A stretch of 53,312 nucleotides of DNA from Bacteroidota bacterium (GCA_004292605.1 RDXK01000100.1:1-53312); one strand, 5' to 3'. Positions 7,704 through 17,258 are shown, numbered from the stretch's first letter. Translations and numbers: made by a program. Notes: generated from the letters alone by a model not told the origin.

Positions 7704-9092
7704 CTAGTTTACAATTGGAATGGGTGATGCAAAATTACTGTTTGGGAAACTAAAACTACATGTAGGCGAAGCACAATCGGTTCTTACCAAATTCTGCTTA
7801 TTACGTGCTATATCAAAAAACAAATGGCCTTCAAAACAAAGTTCTCGTCTTCTCTCCAATAATATCGCCGCTAATACATCGGCTACGTTTGCACTGCTAA
7901 ACGGTACTGCGGAGGGATTGGCTCGCAAACGAATGATATTCAAATCGGCCAAAGCCGCTGTAATATTGCCTTGCTTTACTTGAGCCTCCGCACGGGTTAA
8001 ATACAATTCCGATAATCGCATGAGTTTAATATTGTTAATACTATCGGCTGTACCTTGGTATTTACGGGTGTAAATGAATCCGTTTACCGGGTTGGTAAAT
8101 AAAGTGTTTACGCCACGCACATCACCACTTTGAAATAGATTAGTAATATCAGTAGTAGCGGCCATTTGCAAATTAAAATTGGATGGTACAAATGGGTTAA
8201 AAAAGTTACCAATTCCGGTGCCAATAATATTACTACAATCAATCTCGAAAATACTTTCCGTCATGTTAGTGGTACCACGCCAGCTATTTACATAATTGGC
8301 ATTAGTGGTAAGTGCGTACTGGGTATTACTAATTACACTTGAAGCATTGGCTACTGCAGCGGCGTTATCTTCTTTATATAAATTTACTCTTGCTTTTAAG
8401 GCATTGGCGTAATTGGCAGAGAAGAATATTTTTTCGCTAGAACTTACATAAACGTTTACACTATTGGCGTAGCGTGCTATAGCACTGTCCAAGTCGGCCA
8501 AAACAGCTGCATACACTTCATTTACCGTATTTCGATCGGGTATGGGTTCTGTTACGCTAGCATTGCGTAAACGTAATACGATACCGGGGTGAGCACCATT
8601 ATTGGAAAAGGTATAAGGCTGTGCAAAAATACGAACCAAATCAAAATGGGTTAACGCTCGAAATACATAAGCATCTGCTACTAATCGGTTCCGCTGCTGT
8701 ACGGTGGCGTTACTAGCTCTACCAATATTTTCCAGCACATTGTTGGCACTGTAAATAAGCTTGTAAGCTTGCGTATAAAGATTCCGAAGATCTGTACTGC
8801 CAGCATCATTTTGAAAATTATAGGTTTGTAAAAGTACAGCACCACTAGTTCGGGAAAATTTGATGTTACCGCCTGTTACATCGGCATACAAGTACATATC
8901 TCTCAGATAATAATTCACGCCTCGTAGTGAATTATACATTTCTACCACGGTTAATCTTGCACCTTCAAAGTCTTTAAAAATATCATCAACGGTAACATTA
9001 TTTTGTACCGGTGTTTCTAAAAATTTACTACAGCCCAAGCTGCTTAAGGCTATAATAAAAAAAGCTACTGTATATAATCTTACACGCATCAT
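7704..9092 (-). CDS. SusD/RagB-family outer-membrane lipoprotein
   Basis: A 462-residue protein with lipobox SLGC (Cys21) followed by SKFLETPVQNN, the typical SusD start. It has TPR-like helical content: MYNSLRGVNYYLRDMY, NRLVADAYVFRALTHFDLVR, and the C-terminal LMRLSELYLTRAEAQV and LLERRRELCFEGH segments that are hallmarks of SusD. SusD proteins act as a lid over the SusC channel and capture ligand at the cell surface. It is adjacent to SusC with a 2-base gap. No glycosidase is encoded with the pair, so the ligand need not be a glycan. Confidence 0.95.
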   Translation of the reverse strand: MMRVRLYTVAFFIIALSSLGCSKFLETPVQNNVTVDDIFKDFEGARLTVVEMYNSLRGVNYYLRDMYLYADVTGGNIKFSRTSGAVLLQTYNFQNDAGSTDLRNLYTQAYKLIYSANNVLENIGRASNATVQQRNRLVADAYVFRALTHFDLVRIFAQPYTFSNNGAHPGIVLRLRNASVTEPIPDRNTVNEVYAAVLADLDSAIARYANSVNVYVSSSEKIFFSANYANALKARVNLYKEDNAAAVANASSVISNTQYALTTNANYVNSWRGTTNMTESIFEIDCSNIIGTGIGNFFNPFVPSNFNLQMAATTDITNLFQSGDVRGVNTLFTNPVNGFIYTRKYQGTADSINNIKLMRLSELYLTRAEAQVKQGNITAALADLNIIRLRANPSAVPFSSANVADVLAAILLERRRELCFEGHLFFDIARNKQNLVRTDCASPTCSFSFPNSNFASPIPIVN

Positions 9093-9094
9093 TC

Positions 9095-12000
9095 TTATAA
9101 ATTTAGTTTAGCGCCTACGGTAATGGTTTGAGCCTCGGGGAAAGCGGCAAATCGGTACTCCCTATAGCCGTTACGGCCGGCAGGCGAACCTTCCTTATAC
9201 CAATAAGCCACATTGGTAATATTGCCAAAAATATTACCACGTAAGCCTTTTAATTTGCGAGTTACGGCCTCAGGTAACTGGTAAGCTAAAGAAATATTTC
9301 CCAACTTTAAAAAAGTGGCATCGTACAAATAGCGAGTACTATTTACAACAGGCAGGTTAAAAGTTAATCTTCCCACATTAGTAATATCGCCAGGGCGTTG
9401 CCACCTGTCGAGCAGGTTTATGCTAGCATTTCTATTGGTTAAATTATTACCATCGGCTTCTAGGTTATAATCAATCAAATCTTTACCGCCTAAAGAGTAA
9501 ACAATGTTCACGGTAAGCGAAATATTTTTATAACCAAACGTATTTATAAAACCACCTTGTGCCCAAGGCAATCTATCGCCCAAATAGTAAGCGTTTCGCA
9601 TACTACGTAAGGGAGCATTAGCTGCCGCATTGGTAAAACTAAAGGTTAGTGTACGGCCCGTATTATCTAAGTATTGTGGGGCACCTGTAGCTGGGTCGAT
9701 ACCCAAAAATTCAAAGCCCCAAATAGCGGTAGTGCTAGTACCCGCCCGTAAAACTCCAGCCAAGTTTGAAGTGGAAAATTGCGAGCCACCATTACGTACT
9801 TCAAGTACCACTCCACGGTTTACACCTGCATTCAAGGTGCTTGTCCACCTAAATTTACCTGTAAATATCTTTGCCGTAAAACCTACATCAATACCTCTAT
9901 TGCGTAGCTTACTAGTATTGGCTAAAATATTGGTAAAACCGGTTTCAAAAGGTACGTTTACGGTGCTAATAGCATCGTCGGTTACATTATTGTATACATC
10001 CACCGCTAGGGAGTAACGCTTGTTAAAATTAAAGTCGATCCCTATATTGGTTTTGTAGCCTCGCTCCCAGCCTAAATTAGCATTGGGTGCAGTGCTTGGC
10101 CCAGCCCCTACCATACCACCATAACTAGGCGATACTAATGTATACAAGCCTCTTGCCTCATAGCTACCAATACGTGAATTGCCTGTAGTACCATAGCTTA
10201 TACGAAGTCGCAACATATCGAGCCAAGTGGCTTTACGTAAAAAATTTTCGCTGGAAATTAACCATCCGGCACCTATACTAGAGTTTAAGGTTGTATTGAT
10301 ATCGGTTCCAAAAATAGATGCAGCATCCACCCTTGTAGTAACATTGGCAAAATACCGTTGTTTGTAATTGTAGCCCACTTGCCCGTAGGCAGAAACGGTA
10401 TTGTTAAACTGTGTACTTGAGGCCGACTGCTGACGCCTAGCCATACTTAATTCACGTATTCTATTATAGCTAAAGCCTGACCCTGAACCTTTGAGCAAGC
10501 GGGTAGTTTGGCTTTGAGCTTCAAAACCGGCAGTGATATCAAAAGAGTGATCCTTTATTTTGGGAGTCCAATTCAATTGATTAAAACTTATCCAAGCAAA
10601 ATTTTGCCTATCAAATACTTGTAGTGTTCCACCATTGCTGCTGCCGGTGGCATTCTCCGGACTTTCAAAAACCGTTTGTTTATTTAAAAAAGCGTTGATG
10701 CCCACCGCAGAAGTAAACCTCAAGTTTTTAAGCACCTGATAGTTTACTTGCACATTACCATCTAGCGTTCCGCCCGTGTGGCTATTTTGGTTTTGTGCCA
10801 ATACCGCTAACGGATTAGGAACCAATAATGTGCTTAATTGATAAAAACTACCGTCGGCATTATTGGATGGCACATTCGGTATAATGGGTACGTTACTGTA
10901 AACATTTAATCCATTTTTATTGGTGATGCTAGGTGCCAATTTCACGGAAAAACTCAGTTTGTTATTCACCTTGTGGTCTACCCTAAGTGTAAAGAATAAC
11001 TTATTAAAATCGTTCCCTTTTTGCATAGACTGTTGCTGCATATAGCTGGCGGAAAACCGAAAACTTGTATTCTCCGTTCCACCGCTTACGTCAAAATCTA
11101 CATTATTAAAAACGCCATACCTATTTGTTAAACCAAACCAATTGGTATTCATAGTAGGGCTGCCCGCCAATAAAGATGCATCTAACGGCGACCGACCTTG
11201 GTTCAAATACAATTCTTTTACTAGCTCATGGTATTGCGGACCGGATAACCATTTTACTTGATTAATGGGTGCACTTCTACCCGTATTATAGCCCACATTT
11301 ATCCGGGTTTTACCTGCTTTTCCTTTTTTAGTAGTAATGACGATGACACCGTTATTAGCATTGGCCCCATAAATAGCGGCGGCTGCTGCATCTTTTAATA
11401 CAGATATGGATTCAATATCGTCTGGGTTAATACCTGCAATGGGGTTTAATAAAGTTTCATCGTTTAAAAACGCAATCGGCTCACTTCCTCGGCGTTGTTC
11501 TATTACCGGTACACCATCTACTACAAATAGTGGCTGACTGCTAGTGGTTAATGCAGTTCTGTTAGAAGAGAATAAATTACTCAACGAGTTTTGGCCACGT
11601 ATATTAATTTTCACCGGTGTACCCAACTCTGTATTGGTTTGCACTTGCAAACCCGGCACCAACCCTTCCAGCATTTTATCAAAACTCTCTATAGGGCGGC
11701 TGGTTTGTAATTGCTCGGCCGATACCGTGGCTATGCTACCTACCACTTCCTCCTTACGCTTGGGTTTGGAATAAGAACTCACTACTACATCGGTAAGTGT
11801 ACCCAATTCCCGAACCAACCGAATGGTAAGAAATTTCCTATTGGCTATACGTACTTCTTGTTTGTAAAATCCTACATAACTCACTAGCACGGCACCTTGT
11901 TCTAATTGGGCTTTCGATACCTGTACCGAAAACTTTCCATTATCCGAAGAGATGGCTTTTTTGTTGGAATTTTTGAGAATCACAGTTACACCACTTAAAG

Positions 12001-12103
12001 GCATATTATCATCGGCTTGCAGTATCACACCCTCTAGCGACACCTCCTGGGAGTGTACTAAAAGCGACGAGATAGTATAAAAGGCTATAAATAAAAAACG
12101 CAT
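9095..12103 (-). CDS. SusC/RagA-family TonB-dependent outer-membrane transporter
   Basis: A 1002-residue protein from the ATG at 12103; a TTG two codons earlier is less likely. A signal peptide ending LLVHSQ is followed by a carboxypeptidase-regulatory-like beta domain (about 22-100), then a plug with the SusC signature (DIESISVLKDAAAAAIYG, NGVIVITTKKGK), then a 22-strand-type barrel ending in aromatic strands. It imports a ligand across the outer membrane using TonB energy. It is the first gene of the minus-strand operon SusC-SusD-lipoprotein-peroxidase, whose internal gaps are 2, 1 and 9 bases. The ligand is unknown; the linked di-haem peroxidase makes an iron, haem or redox-active substrate worth testing. 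Confidence 0.95.
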   Translation of the reverse strand: MRFLFIAFYTISSLLVHSQEVSLEGVILQADDNMPLSGVTVILKNSNKKAISSDNGKFSVQVSKAQLEQGAVLVSYVGFYKQEVRIANRKFLTIRLVRELGTLTDVVVSSYSKPKRKEEVVGSIATVSAEQLQTSRPIESFDKMLEGLVPGLQVQTNTELGTPVKINIRGQNSLSNLFSSNRTALTTSSQPLFVVDGVPVIEQRRGSEPIAFLNDETLLNPIAGINPDDIESISVLKDAAAAAIYGANANNGVIVITTKKGKAGKTRINVGYNTGRSAPINQVKWLSGPQYHELVKELYLNQGRSPLDASLLAGSPTMNTNWFGLTNRYGVFNNVDFDVSGGTENTSFRFSASYMQQQSMQKGNDFNKLFFTLRVDHKVNNKLSFSVKLAPSITNKNGLNVYSNVPIIPNVPSNNADGSFYQLSTLLVPNPLAVLAQNQNSHTGGTLDGNVQVNYQVLKNLRFTSAVGINAFLNKQTVFESPENATGSSNGGTLQVFDRQNFAWISFNQLNWTPKIKDHSFDITAGFEAQSQTTRLLKGSGSGFSYNRIRELSMARRQQSASSTQFNNTVSAYGQVGYNYKQRYFANVTTRVDAASIFGTDINTTLNSSIGAGWLISSENFLRKATWLDMLRLRISYGTTGNSRIGSYEARGLYTLVSPSYGGMVGAGPSTAPNANLGWERGYKTNIGIDFNFNKRYSLAVDVYNNVTDDAISTVNVPFETGFTNILANTSKLRNRGIDVGFTAKIFTGKFRWTSTLNAGVNRGVVLEVRNGGSQFSTSNLAGVLRAGTSTTAIWGFEFLGIDPATGAPQYLDNTGRTLTFSFTNAAANAPLRSMRNAYYLGDRLPWAQGGFINTFGYKNISLTVNIVYSLGGKDLIDYNLEADGNNLTNRNASINLLDRWQRPGDITNVGRLTFNLPVVNSTRYLYDATFLKLGNISLAYQLPEAVTRKLKGLRGNIFGNITNVAYWYKEGSPAGRNGYREYRFAAFPEAQTITVGAKLNL

Positions 12104-12143
12104 AAGCAAAAAAATAGAAAATTCTGGTTGGGCAATAAAGATA

Positions 12144-12151
12144 CAAATGTA
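12144..12151 (-). promoter_or_regulatory. promoter -7 box for the SusC operon
   Basis: On the minus strand this reads TACATTTG, an exact TAnnTTTG box, 40 bases upstream of the susC ATG. A matching TTG -33 element is not obvious at the right spacing, so the call rests on the -7 box alone. Confidence 0.5.
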
Positions 12152-12168
12152 TTTACCGATTGCGTAAA

Positions 12169-12196
12169 TTGGAGGTGTTACAATTAACTACTTTCG
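12169..12196 (+). promoter_or_regulatory. promoter for the T9SS repeat protein
   Basis: TTG at 12169-12171, 17 bases, then TACTTTCG at 12189-12196 (consensus TAnnTTTG with one mismatch). It lies 22 bases before the ATG at 12219 and is divergent from the SusC promoter. Confidence 0.45.
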
Positions 12197-12218
12197 CAAA
12201 CCAAACAAATCATAGAGA

Positions 12219-14240
12219 ATGAAAAAATTATACTTTTTACTACTAATGTTTACCGCGGTAACATCTCAAGCACAATGGTGGACAAGCGATACCCTTCTAA
12301 ACAACGCTGTAGTTACCGGCTTTGGAACTACCTCGAAAAGTGGCAGTGTAACATGTAGTGATGGTGCAGGTGGTGTGTACATAGCGTGGCTAGATAACCG
12401 CAACAGCGGTACTACAGGCAGCGATATTTATGTGCAACGCTTACTGGCTAATGGTAGAACGGCATTGACGGACGATGGTGTATTAATTTGTAACGCCACG
12501 GGTAGTCAGCTTAATTTAAGCATTACGCCGGATGGTAGTGGCGGTGCCGTAATTGCATGGCAGGATCCACGTGCCACGCCATCATTGGTATATGCCCAAC
12601 GAATCAATTCCGTGGGTACCATACTTTGGGGCGGCAGTACAAACACACTTGGTGTAAACGTGTTCCAAAGCAACACAGCACAGCAAGTAGTACCCACCTT
12701 AGTAACCACTAGTAACAATGAAATTTTTGTAATTCTACGAGATAGCAGAAACGCTACTACTGGAAGCGATTTATATGCCCAAAAACTAAACCCTACCACT
12801 GGTGCACCCGTACTTACCACCGATTTGGCCATAGTAACCGCAGCAAATACCCAAACTGGCCAAGTAGCCGTAGCCGATAATAGCGGTAATGTATTGGTAG
12901 CGTGGGCCGACCCAAGATTAGGCACCACCAATTCCATGATTTATGTGCAAAAAATAACTAGTACAGGTACATTGGCTTGGGCCGGTGGCACCGCAGCTAA
13001 CGGAGGCGTAGCACTTACTACCAGTCCACTCTCCAACAACCGATCTGCCCCGCAAATTACTTATATGGGTGGCGGCAATGGTGCAGTGGTAGCTTGGGTA
13101 GATAATAGAAACGGTAATACAAATGCAGATATTTTTGCTCAATACATTACAGAAGCAGCTGGTGCTCCACAATGGACTACCAACGGCGTTGGAATTTGCA
13201 CCGAGACAACCACTAGTCAGTCTTCAGTATCCCTTGCTACTACTAGCGACGGACAGGTATTTTGTGCATGGACCGACCCACGTAACAACACCCTTAATAG
13301 CAATGATATTTTTGGAACCAAAATATCCATTACTAATGGAGCTCCTTTTTCCAGTAGCTGGCCAGTAAACGGTTTAGCCATAGTGGACACTACAGGAAGC
13401 CAAACCAATAGTGCCGCTACACTAGTACCAACAAGCAATGGTGGTGTAGTTATAAGCTGGACCGACGGCCGTGGTGCAGCCAACGATATTTATTACCAAG
13501 TAATTAGCAGCAATGCGGTAAAATTATTGGCCGATAAAGGCGCCCCTATTTCTGTGGCACCACAAGCACAAGGTAGCGGTACACTAACCAATGCTGGTAC
13601 CGATTTATTTATTTGCACCTTCCAAGATGGCCGAAATGGCACGAGCAACTCTGCCATTTACGCTGCGGCCATTAATGCTAGTACAGGTGTTTTGTTGCCC
13701 ATACAGTTTATTCAATTTTCAGGGCTGAGAAATGGTGGTAATACTCGACTTGCGTTTACCACAGCACAAGAATTTAATGTAGTAAACTACGTTATTGAGC
13801 AAAGTGAAAATGGTACTGTTTTTACCGCCATTGGTACCCTTACCAGCGAGCAACGGGCTAATGCCAGCTATGTATTTACTACCACTAACAGCACAGCAAA
13901 GGGTAACTTTTTTAGAATAATCGCCGTAACTAATGATGGCAAAAAAGTGTACTCACCCACTATAAAACTTGCTGCACAAACCAGTGCATTTACCGCAGTA
14001 CTTACACCCAATGTGGTAACATCTACAGCGTATTTGCAAGTGCAATCGCCTGAAGCAAAACGTTTGCAAATTCGTTTAGTAGGCAACAATGGTGTGGCTT
14101 TGCAATTGAAAACTTTGGATATCACCGCAGGTACTACTTCCTTACCTATAGATGTAAGTAACCAGCCAGCAGGCACTTACTGGTTACAGTTACAAACCAA
14201 TACACAAACCACCGAAACGTTGGTTTTAACAAAGAAATAA
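12219..14240 (+). CDS. T9SS-exported protein with eight repeats (probable beta-propeller)
   Basis: A 673-residue protein with a signal peptide ending TSQAQ (about 1-19). Eight repeats carry the pattern A-W-x-D-x-R-x(n)-D-I-Y-x-Q: YIAWLDNRN (~54), VIAWQDPR (~111), VILRDSRN (~171), LVAWADPR (~226), VVAWVDNRN (~290), FCAWTDPRN (~348), VISWTDGR (~411) and FICTFQDGRN (~464). Spacing is about 54-64 residues, which fits a propeller blade length. Residues about 494-590 form an fn3-like module typical of T9SS cargo (PIQFIQFSG, FTTAQEFNVVNYVIEQS). The last ~80 residues are a type A sorting domain (PNVVTSTAYLQV, PAGTYWLQLQT, ending VLTKK). It should be secreted or attached to the cell surface. No enzymatic motif was seen; adhesion or ligand binding is the most I can propose. 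Confidence 0.88.
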   Translation: MKKLYFLLLMFTAVTSQAQWWTSDTLLNNAVVTGFGTTSKSGSVTCSDGAGGVYIAWLDNRNSGTTGSDIYVQRLLANGRTALTDDGVLICNATGSQLNLSITPDGSGGAVIAWQDPRATPSLVYAQRINSVGTILWGGSTNTLGVNVFQSNTAQQVVPTLVTTSNNEIFVILRDSRNATTGSDLYAQKLNPTTGAPVLTTDLAIVTAANTQTGQVAVADNSGNVLVAWADPRLGTTNSMIYVQKITSTGTLAWAGGTAANGGVALTTSPLSNNRSAPQITYMGGGNGAVVAWVDNRNGNTNADIFAQYITEAAGAPQWTTNGVGICTETTTSQSSVSLATTSDGQVFCAWTDPRNNTLNSNDIFGTKISITNGAPFSSSWPVNGLAIVDTTGSQTNSAATLVPTSNGGVVISWTDGRGAANDIYYQVISSNAVKLLADKGAPISVAPQAQGSGTLTNAGTDLFICTFQDGRNGTSNSAIYAAAINASTGVLLPIQFIQFSGLRNGGNTRLAFTTAQEFNVVNYVIEQSENGTVFTAIGTLTSEQRANASYVFTTTNSTAKGNFFRIIAVTNDGKKVYSPTIKLAAQTSAFTAVLTPNVVTSTAYLQVQSPEAKRLQIRLVGNNGVALQLKTLDITAGTTSLPIDVSNQPAGTYWLQLQTNTQTTETLVLTKK

Positions 14241-14261
14241 ATTACCTATTTACTAAGAAAA

Positions 14262-14295
14262 AAAGAGGCTAATTTCAAATGAAATCAGCCTCTTT
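14262..14295. terminator. bidirectional terminator between the T9SS gene and carA
   Basis: Arms 14262-14277 and 14280-14295 (AAAGAGGCT... / ...AGCCTCTTT) are complementary over 16 bases except one G.U-type pair. The hairpin is flanked by an A-run and a T-rich run and lies between two convergent genes. Confidence 0.8.
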
Positions 14296-14329
14296 CTTTT
14301 ATTCACCACTTTATCAATAATGGAATTAG

Positions 14330-15418
14330 CTAGTTCATCAATGCTAAAAAATCATCAAACAAGTAACGGCTATCGTGTGGGCCCGGTGTAGCTTCTGGGT
14401 GGTATTGTACACTAAAAGCAGGCTTATTTTTCATGCGGATGCCTTCAATACTTCCGTCGTTTAAATTCACGTGGGTAATTTCAATATTAGGGTTGGCTTC
14501 CACATCGGCAGGTATTACACCAAACCCATGATTTTGTGTGGTTATTTCACACAAACCAGTAATTATATTCCTTACAGGATGGTTTAAGCCCCTATGGCCG
14601 TGGTGCATTTTAAATGTTCCGATACCATTGGCCAATGCCAATAACTGATGCCCCAAACAAATTCCAAAAACAGGCTTGTCATCATCCAATAATTGCTTTA
14701 CGGTTTCTACTGCGTAAGGCATGGCGGCTGGGTCGCCCGGGCCATTAGAAATAAAATATCCTGATGGATTAAAGGCTTGCAGTTCCGCCAAACTAGTAGC
14801 AGCTGGAAACACTTTTACAAATGCTCCACGCTCCACCATATTGGTAAGTATATTTTGTTTCACACCAAAATCCAATACCGCCACTCGCTTGCTAGAGTTT
14901 TCGTTTCCAAGTGTGTACGCTTGCTTGGTACTTACTGTGCTCGCTAATTCTAAACCAGCCATACTAGGGCAGCTGCTTAAAATATGCTGTAAGGTTTCTG
15001 TATTGTCATGCTCAGAACTTATTACACAGTTCATAGCACCTTTTTGCCTAATATGAGCTACCAAAGCTCGTGTGTCAATATCGTCTATGGCTACTACACT
15101 ATTTTGCTCTAAATATTCGTGTAGGTTTTTATTGGCCTGGTAGCGTGAAAATTTTTCTTCTAAATTTCTACCAATTAATCCATGAATGGTTACTCGGCCA
15201 CTTTCTACATCGGCGGGCTTGGTACCATAGTTACCTACGTGCACACTATTCATTATCAGTACTTGGCCCGTATAGCTAGGGTCGGTAAAAACTTCTTGGT
15301 AGCCAGTCATCCCGGTATTGAAACAAATTTCACCAGTAACCGTACCTATTTTTCCAAAAGCCCTACCTACCAACATGCTGCCATCCTCTAATAACAAATA
15401 GGCTTTTCTTGCTTCCAT
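14330..15418 (-). CDS. carA: carbamoyl-phosphate synthase small subunit
   Basis: A 362-residue protein from the ATG at 15418 (MEARKAYLLLEDG); a longer frame from 15448 adds residues not found in the family. The N-terminal CPSase small-chain domain has FNTGMTGYQEVFTDPSY. The C-terminal class I glutamine amidotransferase domain has the nucleophile in FGICLGHQ and the His/Glu pair in QYHPEATPG. It hydrolyses glutamine and passes ammonia to CarB to make carbamoyl phosphate for pyrimidine and arginine synthesis. The carB gene is not in this window. It follows rplQ with a terminator hairpin in between, so it probably has its own promoter; TTCATTTG just upstream of the start is a 7/8 match. Confidence 0.96.
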   Translation of the reverse strand: MEARKAYLLLEDGSMLVGRAFGKIGTVTGEICFNTGMTGYQEVFTDPSYTGQVLIMNSVHVGNYGTKPADVESGRVTIHGLIGRNLEEKFSRYQANKNLHEYLEQNSVVAIDDIDTRALVAHIRQKGAMNCVISSEHDNTETLQHILSSCPSMAGLELASTVSTKQAYTLGNENSSKRVAVLDFGVKQNILTNMVERGAFVKVFPAATSLAELQAFNPSGYFISNGPGDPAAMPYAVETVKQLLDDDKPVFGICLGHQLLALANGIGTFKMHHGHRGLNHPVRNIITGLCEITTQNHGFGVIPADVEANPNIEITHVNLNDGSIEGIRMKNKPAFSVQYHPEATPGPHDSRYLFDDFLALMN

Positions 15419-15490
15419 ACGTATTAATTTTCGGGTGCAAATGAACACTTTAATTTGCTCATTTGGCAGTTATATTATTGTGATAGCTAA

Positions 15491-15529
15491 AAAAAAGGCA
15501 AAACTGAAAAAATCAATTTTGCCTTTTTT
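15491..15529 (-). terminator. terminator of the infA-rplQ operon
   Basis: A 13-bp stem, AAAAAAGGCAAAA (15491-15503) with its complement at 15517-15529. On the minus strand it is followed by a U-run. It sits directly after the rplQ stop. Confidence 0.75.
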
Positions 15530-15546
15530 ACATTTCATCCTAAAAA

Positions 15547-16074
15547 CTATTCTTCAGTTTTAGCTTCTTCTGTAGGAGTTACTGCCTCTTCAGCGGCGGC
15601 AGCAGGTGCAACCTCTGTAGTAGCTTTCTTCTTACCAGCAGAGCTTCTTCTGGTTTTCTTGGCTGGTTCAGCAGCTTTAGCAACTGAGTTACCGTAAATT
15701 TCATTAAAGTCTACTAATTCAATCATCGCTTTTTCAGCATTATCACCAGGGCGGATACCCAACTTGATAATACGAGTGTAACCACCAGGACGAGTAGCTA
15801 CTTTAGGAGCTACCACCGTAAACAATTCTTTTACAGCAGTTTTATCGCCTAAATAGCTGAACACTACACGGTGATTGTGCATGATTTGTTCTTGACTTGC
15901 GTTTTTCTTGGTTTTGGTAATCAATGGCTCCAAGTGTGTACGCAACGCTTTGGCTTTGGCCAAAGTAGTAACAATACGCTTGTGCATAATTAACTGGCAA
16001 GAAAGGTTGGCTAGTAAGGCTTCTCTGTGAGCTTTCTTACGACCAAGATTGTTGATTTTGTCTCCGTGACGCAT
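15547..16074 (-). CDS. rplQ: 50S ribosomal protein L17
   Basis: A 175-residue protein. It starts [28 protein letters not shown], the L17 signature, and the core ends near VDFNEIYG (about residue 127). A roughly 48-residue tail rich in Ala, Lys and Glu ([12 protein letters not shown], then an acidic end) extends beyond the usual bacterial length; similar tails are common in Bacteroidota. L17 binds 23S rRNA near the exit tunnel. It is the last gene of the operon, after rpoA. Confidence 0.98.
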   Translation of the reverse strand: MRHGDKINNLGRKKAHREALLANLSCQLIMHKRIVTTLAKAKALRTHLEPLITKTKKNASQEQIMHNHRVVFSYLGDKTAVKELFTVVAPKVATRPGGYTRIIKLGIRPGDNAEKAMIELVDFNEIYGNSVAKAAEPAKKTRRSSAGKKKATTEVAPAAAAEEAVTPTEEAKTEE

Positions 16075-16091
16075 GGCTTATTTGTTTTAAT

Positions 16092-16138
16092 CACTCACAC
16101 CGTGCCGGGAATTGTGAGTGGTAACTGCCCTATGGGCA
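16092..16138 (-). other. stem-loops in the rpoA-rplQ gap
   Basis: An 8-bp perfect stem CACTCACA / TGTGAGTG (16092-16099, 16113-16120) is followed by a short TGCCC/GGGCA hairpin (16126-16138). There is no U-run on the minus strand, so it is more likely an RNA-processing or translation-control element than a terminator. Confidence 0.5.
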
Positions 16139-16152
16139 ATTGGTTATAAAAA

Positions 16153-17151
16153 TTAATCTAAATTATCTAATCCTAATTTACCTAAATCCATTCCAAAGCT
16201 TAAACCTCTTTCGGTAAGCACCAATTCAATTTCACTTAACGATTTTTGGCCAAAGTTTCTAAACTTCATCAAGTCTTCCTGCTCATACTGTACCAATTCA
16301 CTTAAAGAGTTGATTTTGGCAGCTTTCAAGCAGTTAAAGGCACGCACAGAAAGATCTAAATCTTCCAATGGTGTTTTAAGCACTTTACGTAACTGTAGTA
16401 CTTGCTCATCTACTACATCTTCTTTCTTATCTTCTTTGCTATCGAAAGTGATGTTTTCATCGGTGATGATCATCAAATGCTGAATCAAAATACGAGAAGC
16501 TTGTTTTACCGCGTCTTCCGGGTGGATGGTACCATCGGTAGCTACTTCCAACAATAATTTTTCGTAATCGGTTCTTTGCTCCACACGGTAGTTTTCAATA
16601 CTGTATTTCACATTTTTGATAGGTGTGTGGATAGAATCGATAGCAATAATGCCTAAAGCACTATCTTTTTGTTTGTTCTCTTCAGAAGGAACATAACCTC
16701 TACCTTTAGAAATGGTTAATTCCACATCTAATTTAGCAGATGTATCTAGCGTGCTGATAACTAATTCCGGGTTCATTACCTGAAAAGTTTGTGTGCCTTC
16801 GCCAATAGCGGCAGCAGTAAACTCGGTACGATTGCGGATAGCGATACTTATTTTTTCTGAAGAAACTTCATGATCTACCAATTTCTTAAAACGAACTTGC
16901 TTTAAGTTTAGAATCATTTCAGTTACATCTTCAGTTACACCTTTAATAGTTGCAAATTCGTGCTCAACACCTTCAATTTTGATGCTGGTAATAGCATAAC
17001 CTTCAAGGCTGCTAAGCAAAACTCTGCGTAATGCGTTACCAATAGTTAAACCAAAACCGGGTTCAAGCGGACGAAATTCAAAAAGGCCTTCAAAATCGGT
17101 TGCTTTTTGTAAAACAATTTTGTCGGGCTTCTGAAAATTTAAGATGGCCAT
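16153..17151 (-). CDS. rpoA: RNA polymerase subunit alpha
   Basis: A 332-residue protein. The N-terminal dimerisation domain has EPGFGLTIGNALRRVLLSSLEG. The C-terminal domain begins around residue 255 (LEDLDLSVRAFNCLKAAKI, then RNFGQKSLSEIE), the helix-hairpin-helix part that contacts upstream DNA and activators. It ends MDLGKLGLDNLD. It lies in the standard position between rpsD and rplQ. Length and motifs are normal. Confidence 0.99.
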   Translation of the reverse strand: MAILNFQKPDKIVLQKATDFEGLFEFRPLEPGFGLTIGNALRRVLLSSLEGYAITSIKIEGVEHEFATIKGVTEDVTEMILNLKQVRFKKLVDHEVSSEKISIAIRNRTEFTAAAIGEGTQTFQVMNPELVISTLDTSAKLDVELTISKGRGYVPSEENKQKDSALGIIAIDSIHTPIKNVKYSIENYRVEQRTDYEKLLLEVATDGTIHPEDAVKQASRILIQHLMIITDENITFDSKEDKKEDVVDEQVLQLRKVLKTPLEDLDLSVRAFNCLKAAKINSLSELVQYEQEDLMKFRNFGQKSLSEIELVLTERGLSFGMDLGKLGLDNLD

Positions 17152-17214
17152 TATTTTCTTTTTTAGTTTTTGTTACCCCAAGGGGCGATGTTAAGGCGAA
17201 AAAGAATTGTCTGA

Positions 17215-17249
17215 AAAAACCAAAGACCTGAGCGGTAAAACTCAGATCT
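17215..17249 (-). terminator. terminator-like hairpin between rpsD and rpoA
   Basis: On the minus strand AGATCTGAG (17249-17241) pairs with CTCAGGTCT (17232-17224): 9 bp with one G.U and an 8-base loop. TTGG and a T6 run follow. The geometry is that of an intrinsic terminator, but it lies inside an operon, so partial read-through (attenuation of rpoA-rplQ relative to the r-proteins) or RNA processing is likely. Confidence 0.55.
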
Positions 17250-17258
17250 AAGTGGCTA

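Noticed and set aside
9630-10016. A 128-codon open frame antisense to susC
   Set aside because: It is a shadow frame in a long, well-supported gene, with no promoter, signal or recognisable domain.
12506-12937. A 143-codon frame antisense to the T9SS repeat gene
   Set aside because: It arises from the complement of the repeated W-x-D-x-R codons and has no independent support.
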